DNA of 64,000 nucleotides from Amoebophrya sp. A120 (Eukaryota > Sar > Dinophyceae > Syndiniales > Amoebophryaceae). Where the stretch lies: NCBI GenBank assembly GCA_905178155.1, contig CAJINV010000001.1, positions 11,169,009 to 11,233,008 on the forward strand, read 5' to 3'. Within the stretch, counting starts at the first letter, position 1. The number at the start of each line of letters is the position of its first letter. Shown one piece after another: positions 32,456 to 43,025 of the stretch. Both the position numbers and the translations under genes were made by a program. Below the pieces are notes generated by a model, which saw only the letters and a list, made by a program, of their open reading frames with translations, was not told the DNA's origin and ran no database searches.

Positions 32456-33858
32456 TCCACCGAAATATTCAAGACAAACTTTCACTGTGGCGCCAGCCGT
32501 ACAAACTACTACATTCTTTCAAGACAAGCCACGTTAACCTTTTAACAAACTCGCTCATCTTCATCCTACTTAGCCTTGTCGAAAAATGGCTCCAGCTGCT
32601 GCTCCGGCATAAGCAACGGACCGCCCAAAATTGAAAACCAAGATATCGAAGCGATCGGCAACTTGTCGCAATATTATTTGCCGTCTTAACAACATCAACT
32701 TAAATTTTTACGTTAGAATAGCTCTGTACATCAACACATCATCACCGCTGCGTCTGAAAAGTCGCGCACACACAATCTTGAAGTCTATTAGGTTGAGGTT
32801 CACGAAGTTGCGTCTCAATCGAATCTTTTCAAGTACTACATTCATCCTGGTGACTCTGACTGCTTGTATTTTCTGTAGACAAACTACCGCTATACAATCT
32901 CATTTTGGTTTCTTTCAGCATCAGCTCCGCTTCATCTCGCTTTTGTACATCAATCGAAATCCGTGCTATGCCTGTGGCTGCGTAACCACGGAGCTACTGA
33001 AATTCTTGGAAAAATAAAACTGCTCAACATCCGAGAGAGCGTTGTGCCTTGTTTTTTGTCTGTACAGAAAGTTGCTTAGGAATAGGAATCAGGAACTCTG
33101 GATGTATTAAAAGTGAACAAGGATGCTGTCCTCGACAGCACAAAAAGTGAACAAGAAGACGCCGACGAACCATGATTGCGGCTCAATTACAATTGCATTG
33201 CTGCAGGAGAAGCAAACGAAAAAACCTCTGGCAAAGCACAAGATCATCGCATTCATTCGGTACTTTGATGTGCTATGATTCGATGTTTTGATGTGCTATG
33301 TACATTTCGGTGTTGTTTAGTAAAAATCATCATTCGGTGCTGGTGGTCGCGTCAAAGTAGAGTCGGATAAGCGAACTTCGGTGTAGAAGATCTGGCTTCC
33401 ATGAAATTTACCATGAATAAATTTGACCAGCACGACATTGGCCTCGGTAATGAATGGCTTGCTAGTTGTTTTCGGGCGCTTCGGTCTTTTGGACTTTTCT
33501 GTCGGTGAGACGAACTGAAACCCACGACCAAGTTCATTCTTCGTGGTCGAGCGCTTTCCGTCTTCCCACGCTCGCTGTATATCACGTAGCCTCGCACGAC
33601 TTTGTAACCAGCAGAGATGATGATGAAAGAATGTATAAAGATTCAAAAAAAAATGAAACTAACCTTAAGACGCAGGCCTTTCTTTGTTTTCCATTCTACC
33701 AACATTCACAAATGGTTTTCAACATAATCGCCGCTGATTTGATGTTTTTGTAGAACGCAGTGCAGCGCGAGCGCGCTGATTGCGTCATGATGTTTATCTT
33801 TGACTGGCTTCGCGCACGGTTCGTTGACCCTATTACCTCCGAAATGGCGTGATAGATC
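32456..33858. other. intergenic spacer with one weak minus-strand frame
   Basis: About 1.4 kb, mostly AT-rich. A GC-richer island at 33317-33646 reads on the minus strand as 109 basic residues (see findings); evidence is too weak to call a gene. Nothing else recognised. Confidence 0.55.
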
Positions 33859-35841
33859 ATGGAGACTCGCAGCAATCTTTATGGAGATCTTTTAGAGCTG
33901 CAGCAGCAGCAGAGTGAAAACACGCCAGGGGTGTCGTTCTTCGGACCCAATGCGACCAACAAAACCAGCAGCAACTTTCGGAGCAGACCTTCAGCAAAAA
34001 TGAAACAGTCTGCTGTGCCGGTGCAGGTAGCGTCCGGTTACACCTTTCAGCCTCAAGAGAATCTAGGACAGCTGCAAGGCGGAAGGGCAACATCGTCGCG
34101 TGTGGGGCAGCTTGCCGCAGGTGGTACTGTTGATGAAGAACATCAAAGTGCTCCCGTGGGAGGACCCTCTGCAAAGATTGAGGATTCCGTCGCACTCGAC
34201 TCGTTTGGCTACCGAGCGTATGAGCAGCGACAACTGACGAAGAAACGACAAAAGGAACAGGCTCTGGTGAGTGTTAAACTTCAGCATGATGATTTTGAAG
34301 AGTTCGTGGCCACAAAGCAAAAAGAACAAGCCCAGGCGCAGGCACTAAAACAAGCCGAAGCTGCTGCTGCCCAGGGTCCTCAAGTGAAGACGATGAAGAG
34401 TGCTAGAGCAGTTTCTACGCGAGGATTTCCTTCCCAGCGTCCGCCGACCACATTCACCATGCCGAGCACGCATCGATCCACCAGGACGCGCGGGCGTATG
34501 GTCAGGCAGCGCACCGGAAAGGCACCCTGCTGCCTGCGCGCCCCTTTCGCCCCATGGCCCTTGCTAATCCCCGACGTTGACGCCGACAACGAAGGTGTCA
34601 CAAGCGGCGACGAAAATGGTCGTGCCACGACTTCTCGGAAGACGACCTTTGGGCAAAGTCGAACGACTGGCTGCATTTTGCACCGTGTGTACTGCCAGTG
34701 GATCCCGTTTACCTTCGCACTCTTGATTGTCGTCGCCACGATTACTTGTTTGATCGTAGCAGTCAACTTCGAGGACGGAGGCTTGAGCACGAAGAAGCTT
34801 AAAAACGGGACCATCATCACCCGCGACTGGCCGTTCTACCAATACGCCGTCAGCCACTACCTCGACGACGGCTTCAACGTGGCGATTCCCACCTTTTTCT
34901 GCTCCTCCGTCCTGATGTTTTTCTTCATGGTGGCCCGGCATCCGGTCGCGGATTGCTGCCTGCACCGGAGCGCTTCGGCGAAGCGACGGCAAACGTATAC
35001 GGAAACCGTAGCGCTCCTAAACGCAGAGATGAACGACGAGCATATTTTTAACGTGGACCCCCGTCGGGGCTCGTTTGCCGCCGACCTGTTGCCGACGCCG
35101 CCAGGAGGAAATAAAATGGGGAAGTGCGCGATTCACTGCGCGGCCTGCTGTGCAAATTTCAGCTGCACGAATTTGGTCTTTGTTATTTTCGGCGCCATAT
35201 CGGTGGTCGGTGTCGCCGGCGTGGCGCTCTTCACCAACGGCGTCTCGAGACGGGAGACTGCCAAGAAATATCTCCTGCGTCTCCCCCAACTCCATCTTAC
35301 CTTTGCGACGGTTTTTTTCATCTCCATCGCCATTTACCAGACCCTGCACACGATCTTCCTGATCTTGGATCTTTTTCAAACCTGTTACTGCTGCAAGGCC
35401 GTGTGCCCGCGAGGCTGCTGCGACGATTACGAAAGCGATGACGAGAGTGATTCGGAGGACGCAGACGGCATTCTGGAGATGATGGCGCAGCAAGCGGCCT
35501 CTACCCGCGGCGAGAGAATTTCGCGGCAGCTGGATGCGGTCGTGGGGTCGAAAGGGTACAACAGGGTCGAGCGCGCAGCGATGGTCCCGAGAAACTTCTG
35601 TACCATCACCGTTGCGATAGTGTGTTTGTGCCTGAATGTGCTGACGATCACCCACTACCTCATTTGGAATTCTAACGGAAGTGGCGCAAAAAAAGAATTC
35701 AACTACCACGAGTGGCTCGCCGTGTTTTACATCTTTCTGTACTTTATCGCCGTCGGCATTCTCACCCTGCAGCACGGTAAAAGAACCGAGGCAGTGTCGT
35801 GCAGATCTAATTGCTGTCGCGCCGATCGTGACAGGGTCTAG
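33859..35841 (+). CDS. Frag1/DRAM/Sfk1-like six-TM membrane protein
   Basis: A single-exon frame of 660 residues. The first ~265 residues are Gln/Ser/Arg-rich and disordered-looking with a short coiled coil. The membrane domain then has six hydrophobic segments, at about 280-302, 335-352, 434-455, 478-505, 578-600 and 616-635. Between TM1 and TM2 is DWPFYQYAVSHYLDDGFNVA, and the last part reads FNYHEWLAVFYIFLYFIAVG. Six TMs with the loop W/P-Y-x-S before TM2 and an EW motif before the last TM fit the Frag1/DRAM/Sfk1 superfamily (lipid- and lysosome-related membrane proteins such as PGAP2 and DRAM). A Cys-rich patch (CAIHCAACCANFSCTN, then CYCCKAVCPRGCC) and an acidic loop separate TM3-TM5. 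Family call is by pattern only. Confidence 0.7.
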   Translation: METRSNLYGDLLELQQQQSENTPGVSFFGPNATNKTSSNFRSRPSAKMKQSAVPVQVASGYTFQPQENLGQLQGGRATSSRVGQLAAGGTVDEEHQSAPVGGPSAKIEDSVALDSFGYRAYEQRQLTKKRQKEQALVSVKLQHDDFEEFVATKQKEQAQAQALKQAEAAAAQGPQVKTMKSARAVSTRGFPSQRPPTTFTMPSTHRSTRTRGRMVRQRTGKAPCCLRAPFAPWPLLIPDVDADNEGVTSGDENGRATTSRKTTFGQSRTTGCILHRVYCQWIPFTFALLIVVATITCLIVAVNFEDGGLSTKKLKNGTIITRDWPFYQYAVSHYLDDGFNVAIPTFFCSSVLMFFFMVARHPVADCCLHRSASAKRRQTYTETVALLNAEMNDEHIFNVDPRRGSFAADLLPTPPGGNKMGKCAIHCAACCANFSCTNLVFVIFGAISVVGVAGVALFTNGVSRRETAKKYLLRLPQLHLTFATVFFISIAIYQTLHTIFLILDLFQTCYCCKAVCPRGCCDDYESDDESDSEDADGILEMMAQQAASTRGERISRQLDAVVGSKGYNRVERAAMVPRNFCTITVAIVCLCLNVLTITHYLIWNSNGSGAKKEFNYHEWLAVFYIFLYFIAVGILTLQHGKRTEAVSCRSNCCRADRDRV

Positions 35842-37201
35842 TTTTTGGTGGATTAAATTGAAAAGAGATCATGACGCGATCGATCAAGACAAGATAGAGG
35901 AAATGGGACGCTGCAGCCCTACTCTATTTCTGTAACTTTCTGCGAGCACCCGCCAGCGTAAGTCAAGTAAAGCGTGCTACATGCAGCTCGTCCTTGATCC
36001 GTATGTTGACTTACCTACGTTTTCTGGATATGAGTCCTGACATGGCATGCATGATTTTTGTTCTTCACAAGTATGACCACGTAAGGAGGCGCAATCAATT
36101 CGAATTGAGTTGCTTCCGGAATTGGTGGAATTGCAGTGGACATTCACGTGAAATAAGTTACCTTTTTTTCGTTTCATAATTTCCATGCGATGAGACTGGT
36201 GCATTGCCAGCACTGGCAGCTTCTGACATCATCTAGTGATTCTCATTCCTGTTTTGGCGTTCTCATGCTAAGCATATGGTTGCAGTGTTGTGCTGAACCA
36301 AAGGACAAAAAAGACTGAAACTACTGAGACAACACAATCATATAACTGTCTCAGGACAGAGGTGAACCAGGACCACAAACTACCGCCTTGGACGCATTCT
36401 GTTTGTCAGAAACGAGGAAGCGCGCTGGATGAAATCGGCGAAAAGAAAACAGATAAAAAGAGGACATGACTGTGGCACTAATGTATGTCTGTTTTCATCC
36501 TTTTTCCCTATCCGTTGTTCGCTCTACAACGACCTGCAAGTGCAATATTTGAAGCGATGAGTTTTATATATTGACTCCCCGTGTTGAGGACCTAGAGGTA
36601 GAGCCAGAGCTTAAGCTTGTCTGTTATGTGGGATCTTGGATTTTTTCCATGGATGTCAGATGCTAAGACTAACTGGAGTTTAGTACGTGAGTCGGTTTCA
36701 TCGAGAAGTGCATGTAAATGTGAAAAGCCATGAAACTGTCGAGAATGTGATCAACGTGGTGAAAAATAAAGAACCATCATTGTTGTGAAAAAAGGAGGAT
36801 CTATGTCTATCACGACGCAAGCCAAATAGTATATTGACACAAAGATCGATCAGTGACACTTAACTACCTTACATGCTTCTATCTGAGTGCAGCAAAATTC
36901 ATACACCTGAGCCTGCGTGTGATGTAGATGTTATGGATTCGGATTCCGTCGTTTCTGTGTGAATAAGAATAATTAATATCGGTCGATGTGGAGGAAGGAA
37001 GTCCTCGAGGTTGTCAGTCAGGAATATTCATTTTCACTTTCAACTGTGCTCTCTGAAGGAACTAGACAGCCAATACAGTGTGCTTGTTTGTTCTCGACGT
37101 ACTTAGCTCGCCTCCTTGGCGCGTTTCCTTAGTTTGTATGCCTCCTTGACATTGTCTACTTGCATTTTTCCACGATCTCTGTCTACTTGCATTTTTCCAC
37201 G
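35842..37201. other. intergenic spacer
   Basis: About 1.36 kb, AT-rich, no supported gene or element other than the short tandem repeat at its right end next to the CLN3 start. Confidence 0.6.
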
Positions 37202-37203
37202 AT
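37154..37203. repeat. 27-bp-spaced direct repeat at the CLN3 start
   Basis: GTCTACTTGCATTTTTCCAC plus GAT occurs at 37154-37176 and 37181-37203; the second copy runs into the proposed start codon at 37202. An in-frame upstream ATG (37160) lies in the first copy. Confidence 0.8.
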
Positions 37204-40200
37204 GGTATCCACCTCCGATGAGTCCCATGTGCGCGGCCGCATTGCGGCGCCGCTCCTCTCTTCGAGAACAAGCGAAGTTGCAGTCGACTACAATGAACAA
37301 AGGCAAAAGAACGCATCATCGCCGCCCAATCTTCCGGGAAGCAGTAGATCTGACGAACACCGTAATTATCCAAAGTCGCGCACTTCAGCTACGTCAGCAA
37401 CAGGAGCGCCTTCATCCACCGCCCCTACCACCACAGGTTGCGTCTGCGAGACGAGTCCCGTTTTGATCGGTTGCGGACTCGTGAACGGCATTTTGAACAA
37501 TGCGAGTTTTTGCGTTTTGCTCGGCGCGTCGCAGAAGATGGCGAGCGATTTCATGGAAATCGACAAAGTGTCGCTCCTCACCTGTTTGTCCACCGTGGGT
37601 TGCCTGATCGGCATTCTGACGAATGCCAAACTCTGTGTGGGTACCTGCAGCGAGAAGTTCCGGTTGTTGCTGCTGCTGACGCTGGTCACCACCGGCTATG
37701 TTATGATCATCATTGCCTACACCGCGTTACTGGGCCACTCCGCTGGGTTCTACCTGTGCGTGCTGGGTGCCGCAATCCTTGGTGGTGCGCAGGCGGCGGG
37801 GGAAGTACTGAATCTAACTTTGTGCATATGGAAAGAAAAAAGTTTGTCACAGTCACTAACTTGCAGGTTTTGCATTACAAATTTTTTTGGCATCACAAGT
37901 TTTCCTAGTATTGCAGAAACACTAGGGAAATCCCCTATGAAGCTTGGCTGTCATGCATTTTTACGCATGACAGCCAATTTTGTATTGCAAAAATGCGCAT
38001 GAGTAATCGTGACGAACTTTTTTTGTTTGATAGTGCAAGAGCTTTGTTCCGGGAATGCTCTCCAGCTGGGGCGCGGGGACGGGGTTGTCCGGAATCTTTG
38101 GTTATGCATTGCAAATATGTCTGGGTCTGGAAGGTGGTAACCTGTGATGCTGTCTTCGGATTCCAAAAAGATCTGCATTGCACCACCAGCAGGAGGAGTC
38201 CAGTTTGTGCTACGCGGGGAGGGCATTTCTCATGCGGTATAGGCATCCCATCAGAAAGCCCTCACAAAATCTATGATGCCAGGGCATGCATCACAGACAT
38301 CAGTACGCATGCAAAATGTGCATGACAAACACGGCAACATTCCAGACCCAGACACTTTTGCATTTGATATTGATCCGACGATCTACTTGCTTCTGACTTC
38401 CGGCTGCGGGTTAAACACGGGGGAGACCGCGTTCGTGTTAATTGCGTCACTTCCACTCTACTTTCTCTGTTTCTACACGGTGGTCGAGAAGCGGGACGCC
38501 CAGCTCGAGTTGCAGCAGTACCGGGACAGAAGGTCCTCTGGCCGGGAGCATATACCCGCACCACGACCACAGGAGCAGCTCCTCGAGGACAACTATCCAA
38601 TTGCGATCGAAACTGTCGCAGCAGAGGTGGAAACCATGCCAGGACCGCACCAGCAAGAGTCTTCTAGTACAGATACAGGAGGAAGTACAACAACTTCAGG
38701 CTCCTCGTCGTCGTCGAGTAACCATGAGCCTGAGCAGGCCCACGCCGCGACAGTAGAAGGATCATCTGCTGGGACGACTGCAAATGTGGTGGAGGTAGCT
38801 GCAGCCACGACCTCCGCTTTAGTACCAGCAGTGGCTGCTCCTCCTGAATGCTCTTCATCAAGGCGATCTACTTGCGAAGGAGGAACCGATGATGTCGCTC
38901 CAGTAAGCCTCAACCGTACCAGCAGGACCAGAACTGTTTCATCTGCGATAATTATCTCCTCACCCAGAACGCCTTCCCCCATCACCTCACGGCCGCCCGG
39001 GCGTACCTCTTCGAAGCCCGAGTTTATGTCACCCCAGCGAGCGGCTTTTGACGAGGACGAGGCCGAGGTCCAGCCCCTCCCGCTCACTTTGGAGAACTTC
39101 AAAAGCGTGATGCGCGGGCGGTGTCGCTTGATCATGGCGAACATGGTAGCGGTTTATTCGCTATCAACTGCAAAAGTATCGTACTAGTAGTAATTGCATT
39201 ACAAATTATTGCCTCAGCATGACAAATGGAATTTGTCATGCTGTTTTATCTTGGAAAGGATATTTGTCATGCATAGCTGCAATTGGTACGAGTGCGATAC
39301 AACTTTTGCACAGAATATTCGCTGGAGTACCTGATCATGTCCGGATTCGTGGATCGCGTCACCCTGTTATGCATTGCAGATATGTCTGGGTCTGGGGGGT
39401 GACGACTTGTTATGCTGTCTTTGGATTCTAAAAAAATGTGTATTGCATGACCAGCAAGAGGGAGCCAGTTTGTGCTGCGCGGGGAGGGCATTTCTCATGC
39501 GGGATAGGCATCCGCAAGCTCTCTAAAAATCTGTGATGCTAGGGCAACGCCACAGGCATCAGGGGTCATGTAAAATGTGCCTGAAAAACCTTTCATTCTT
39601 CCAGACCCAGACATATTTGCAATCGATACCTGTGCCCCACCGACAACACCTTTCTCGCGACCAACGCCTTCACCGTGTTCTGGACGCTTTACAACGTCGG
39701 CGTCACCTATGGATGTGTCAGAGTTGAAATCCTCGACAAAGTTGAAATAATTTGTCATGCACATGCAGAAAACGGATACCGCCTGCAGTTTGTAGTCGGT
39801 GCATGACAAATTGTCCCGGTCCTGGAAGCGAGTCTGTCATGCGGTTTAGGGCAAAAGGAAAAGACCTGCCTTCTGGCATGCAAGTCAGCAGTCCAACTCC
39901 TGACCCTTACCAGGACTATAATCTGCCTCCCTTGCGTCCTCCGCAATAGAGTCACCTTTTGTATCGCATTTTATGCATTACAAGTCATTTCAACTTTGTC
40001 GATTTCAACTCTGACGCATCCATATCACCCTCTCGCGCGCCTCGGTCGCGCTCTTCCGCATCCAGAAGGTGTACTATCAAGAAGAAAAATCCCCCCTCCC
40101 CATATTGAAAAGGTATGTCGCCGAAAATTTGTGTTGCTGATTTGAGGTCACAATTCACATCTGTCTTGCAAAGAAACAACGGTAGAAGCTTCCGCCATAT

Positions 40201-40746
40201 TATGGAAGCGATTTGTCATGCTGTTGGGCCTAAAGGGGAGCCGTTTGTCATGCTGAACAACTAGACCCATACGCCCCCACTTAGCCTGGGGATCTGGCTG
40301 CAATGGCTCCATGCAATACAGGGCTGATTTGTGTACACAAGTCCAGCATTAGAAGTTCCGCTTTGATATGGGGAGGGGGGACTTTTCCTTTCGATATGTA
40401 CCTGCTCACCTTCACGCAACTGGTAAACTGCCTGCTCTGGGGCACGGAGGTGTTCGCAAAGGTGCACCGACAGCTGGCTGAGAACGATCTCGGGTACTAC
40501 ATTATGGCCGTGCACATCGTTTTCGTCGGCTTCATGGGCGGTGCCTGCTACAGCAACTGCATGTACTTGTTCAACACGTCGCCGGACATCCCAGCGGAGT
40601 ACCGGGAGCTTGGCCTGAATATCGGCTTTTTGTTTAGCAACGTCGGAATAATCACGGCGACGCTGCTCGCTCTCCTCCTTGACGCTACGGTAATGAGCAA
40701 AGAAAACCTGTTTCCGCCTGATGGCACATGTCCACAATCATTTTGA
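37202..40746 (+). CDS. CLN3: CLN3 (battenin) family lysosomal membrane protein
   Basis: Seven exons: 37202-37826, 38038-38100, 38373-39162, 39324-39366, 39633-39707, 40030-40074 and 40402-40746 (661 residues), all six introns being introners. CLN3 is a multi-pass endolysosomal membrane protein, distantly related to nucleoside transporters. Family features appear only after excision: GLVNGILNNASFCVLLGASQ (~90), the junction-spanning VPGMLSSWGAGTGLSGIF (~212), TLYNVGVTLSRASVALFRIQ across two junctions, and the C-terminal block FVGFMGGACYSNCMYLF with EYRELGLNIGFLFSNVGII. An insertion of about 200 disordered residues (Ser/Thr/Glu-rich) lies in the third exon between TM blocks, before MVAVYSLEYLIMSGF. 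An earlier in-frame ATG at 37160 would add 14 residues. Very short exons (43-75 nt) between introners are striking. Confidence 0.9.
37827..38037 (+). mobile_element. introner, family D (AAAAAAGTTTGTCAC ends)
   Basis: A 211-nt element starting TATGGAAAGAAAAAAGTTTG and ending CTTTTTTTGTTTGATAGTGCA. Direct repeat GTGCA at 37822-37826 and 38033-38037. Excision joins CTG AAT CTA ACT TTG TGC AAG AGC TTT GTT, which runs into the conserved CLN3 motif SSWGAGTG. The arms are about 80 % complementary. Confidence 0.88.
38101..38372 (+). mobile_element. introner, family A
   Basis: A 272-nt element starting GTTATGCATTGCAAATATG with TIR TGTCTGGGTCTGGAA / TTCCAGACCCAGACA, ending GCATTTGATATTG. The flanking repeat is weak (TTTG at 38097-38100 against ATTG at 38369-38372). 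Excision gives GGA ATC TTT GAT CCG ACG ATC TAC and continues the CLN3 transmembrane segment. Confidence 0.8.
39163..39323 (+). mobile_element. introner, family C
   Basis: A 161-nt element starting ATCAACTGCAAAAGTATCG and ending CGATACAACTTTTGCACAGAA before the repeat. Direct repeat TATTCGCT at 39155-39162 and 39316-39323. Excision gives GTT TAT TCG CTG GAG TAC CTG, matching the CLN3 pattern in this region. GCATNACAAAT motifs in both orientations. Confidence 0.9.
39367..39632 (+). mobile_element. introner, family A
   Basis: A 266-nt element starting TTATGCATTGCAGATATGTC and ending GCAATCGATACCTG, TIR core TGTCTGGGTCTGG / CCAGACCCAGACA. Direct repeat CCTG at 39363-39366 and 39629-39632. Excision gives GTC ACC CTG TGC CCC ACC GAC in frame. 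Internally about 100 nt are nearly identical to the 38101 copy (compare 38133-38255 with 39393-39510). Confidence 0.88.
39708..40029 (+). mobile_element. introner, family E (GTTGAAATC..GACAAAGTTGAAAT ends)
   Basis: A 322-nt element whose arms extend over about 50 nt, left TATGGATGTGTCAGAGTTGA and onward, right the inverted equivalent ending TCTGACGCATCCATA. Direct repeat TCACC at 39703-39707 and 40025-40029. Excision gives GGC GTC ACC CTC TCG CGC GCC, restoring the conserved CLN3 run GVTLSRAS. Confidence 0.9.
40075..40401 (+). mobile_element. introner, family B
   Basis: A 327-nt element starting TATCAAGAAGAAAAATCCCC (continuing CCTCCCCATAT) and ending GGACTTTTCCTTTCGATA. Direct repeat TGTAC at 40070-40074 and 40397-40401. 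Excision gives CAG AAG GTG TAC CTG CTC ACC in frame. Same family as the 30085 copy in the giant gene; both share an internal block near their right end (GGTTTGTCATGCTG-type and TGTGNACACAANTC). Confidence 0.9.
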
Positions 40747-41506
40747 AAGGCCTCACTGGTAAAGTAGGGACAACGTCAACAAGAAGAGAAGTTCTAAGCA
40801 CGTTCGTAGTTGTGCTGGAAGGACATGCATTCCATGTCGAGGATGATTTTTACATAAACGTCAACTATTCAATATCTTTACATGAAGATGAACTCCATGA
40901 CCATGTCATCTTTAAGTCTAGCCATACATCAAAAATCGAGCTGCAGAAAGGAAGGGGGAAGGCGATTCTGATTCCACTTGACTTTTATACGCGTCAGAAA
41001 GAAAAAATGGTTGTTCCAGCGGGAAACAGCCACGACCGCGCAGCGTGTGCGTAGCTAGCAGCAGCATGCCATGTTCTCGTCGCAGAAGCGAGGCTGAAAA
41101 ATCCTGAAACAGTATTTTTTTTTCTTTCGGCGACCTATTTGACGCGTCCTCGTGCGACGTTTTTATTGTTGCAGCTTCGAGGTCTAGATCCCGATTCCCA
41201 TGAGACGATCCTCCTGGAGTAACTTGAGTCCATAGACCAAGATCTGGATTTTGTTTTTTTTTTCTTTGTCTATGAGATGAATGCCAGGTTGCCTAGGGCC
41301 AGGTGCGACTTACTTCATTTTTGATTTCTTCGTGGTCGATTTTTTTACTTCATTTTTGACTTCCGTGGTGTGGGTGCGGTCATGAGCTTGAGGGCAGCTA
41401 GTTCCTAGCCTCCTTACATCAATTTAAATATCTATCACCGCGACTGCACAGCAGAGTAAGACTTTTTCTTTTCTTTGCTTAATCGAGACGGAAGTTTGCA
41501 AAATAG
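40747..41506. other. intergenic spacer
   Basis: About 760 bp between CLN3 and PEX11; no supported gene, repeat or RNA. Several poly-T tracts lie between 41110 and 41350. Confidence 0.6.
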
Positions 41507-42644
41507 ATGTCGTCTTCATCGTCGTCCTCCACACTTGTGGACTTGCTTCTCACCGTACCCTTGACCAATGGGTCGCGGGTGGATGTGGACGGCATGAACA
41601 AGTTCATAAAGCACGCGATCATTCGCGAAAAGTCGTTGAAAATAGTGCAGTATTCGACGCGGATCATCGGTTTTTACGCCCGGCAGCGAAAGCTGACAGC
41701 TGTGGATAAACATTTCACCGGGATATCGAAGCAGCTTTCTCTTGCGCGGCGGTGCTTCAAGTTTCTACGCTGGTTCAAGCACTTTCTGGACTACAGGGAC
41801 GCCGTCATGATGCCCGCCCCGGTGAGAAATTTTTTTGGCTGCTGTGCTGTCGTAAGGTGGAAATAGCAACAGATAATATCGCCTGTCCTCTTCTTGATCC
41901 TAGTGATAGACGTAGATCATGACCATGCGGTGCGAGGAGAGCGACCAAAACTAATCTTGTATTTCGCATCTGTAGTCGTTGCACGTGGGACCTGGTGTAG
42001 AAGTTCATGAAGTCCTCGTACAAAGAAAATCGAAATTAACTATACACAGGTGAAGCACCTCTTCCTGGCCGAATTTTGGCTAAATCTTGTTGCTGATCTG
42101 GCAGAGGACCTGACAAGCTTGCAAAAGCTGAAAATCATTCCTGCGCACTGGTTGCCAGACGCAACAGAGCTGTATGCAAACTACTGCCAGCTGCCCCTGG
42201 CTTTTGTGGAAGTCGCGGTACACTAAACAGATTTCCAGATTTTTTTCACCATGGTTGTGTATGCGCTCCAACGAACTTCCACGGCGTTGATTTTATTTGC
42301 AGATGAGTCAGAAGATATGTTTACACATTCGAGGGGTAATGCTTATAGTGGATACCCAATGACATCATCATATTAATTGACAGGTGAGCGTGCTGAAGCG
42401 ACAAATGGTTGACAGCAGCATTAACCCGCTTAAAGCGACCATGGCAAATCTCGAAATCTTTAAATACCTGTGCGACATCGGCAAAGGCGTTTACGATTGC
42501 GAGTTTTCCTTTGCAAGGGAAGACGTCTTTCTCTGGAGTGGTCTAATTGCAGGAATTCTGACAACGCACAAAAATGTCGTCAAAGCCGTGGGGGTGAAAA
42601 AACTACCGGCTTTGACGGCAAGTGGAGGCTCGGCGAAAGGCTGA
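41507..42644 (+). CDS. PEX11: peroxin 11 (PEX11) family protein
   Basis: Exons 41507-41821, 42050-42217 and 42384-42644 (247 residues), joined by two phase-0 GT-AG introns (GTGAGA...CACAG, GTACAC...GACAG). PEX11 proteins remodel the peroxisome membrane and drive its elongation and division. The N-terminus shows the family pattern, EKSLKIVQYSTRIIGFYARQ (~44-65), then a helix LSLARRCFKFLRWFKHF; the middle exon gives helices with W and acidic residues; the C-terminus has FKYLCDIGKGVYDCEFSF and LWSGLIAGILTTHKN, corresponding to the last conserved helices and membrane segment. Presence of a PEX11 homologue implies peroxisomes or peroxisome-like organelles, or a related contact-site role. Confidence 0.85.
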
Positions 42645-43025
42645 CAATGCATCTTAAGAGAAGTCACACTTCCTCCAGAATTCTCTACTTCGAAACTGAA
42701 GAAACAAAGACAAAGACACAGTACACACCTCCAGCCCAACGAACATAATGAAGGACATGAAGTTCCTGTTCCGTAGCTCATTCTTATTCATACAAATCTA
42801 AAGCCTAAAGGACGTTAAGGTTATATAACGATGAGGAAACGCAAAGCCCCTGAAGATAATCGCAATTTTCAAAGAGCGGAGCGCGACCGCGAGCGAGGAT
42901 GGTGGTGCACACCTAGTCCTAAAGCTGCATCGATGTCATCTTGATAAAACTGCCGACTGCGACCGCCGTGAGGGTGAAAAACCTGGCAAGCAAAGTTGTT
43001 AGATTTGCGTGCATGTATTGACAAG
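42645..43025. other. short intergenic spacer
   Basis: About 380 bp containing the PEX11 3' UTR and the JmjC-gene leader; nothing else recognised. Confidence 0.6.

Noticed and set aside
34267-34284. An 18-nt GTGAGT...TTCAG mini-intron in the Frag1/DRAM-like gene
   Set aside because: Far too short for splicing and its removal is not needed to keep the frame.
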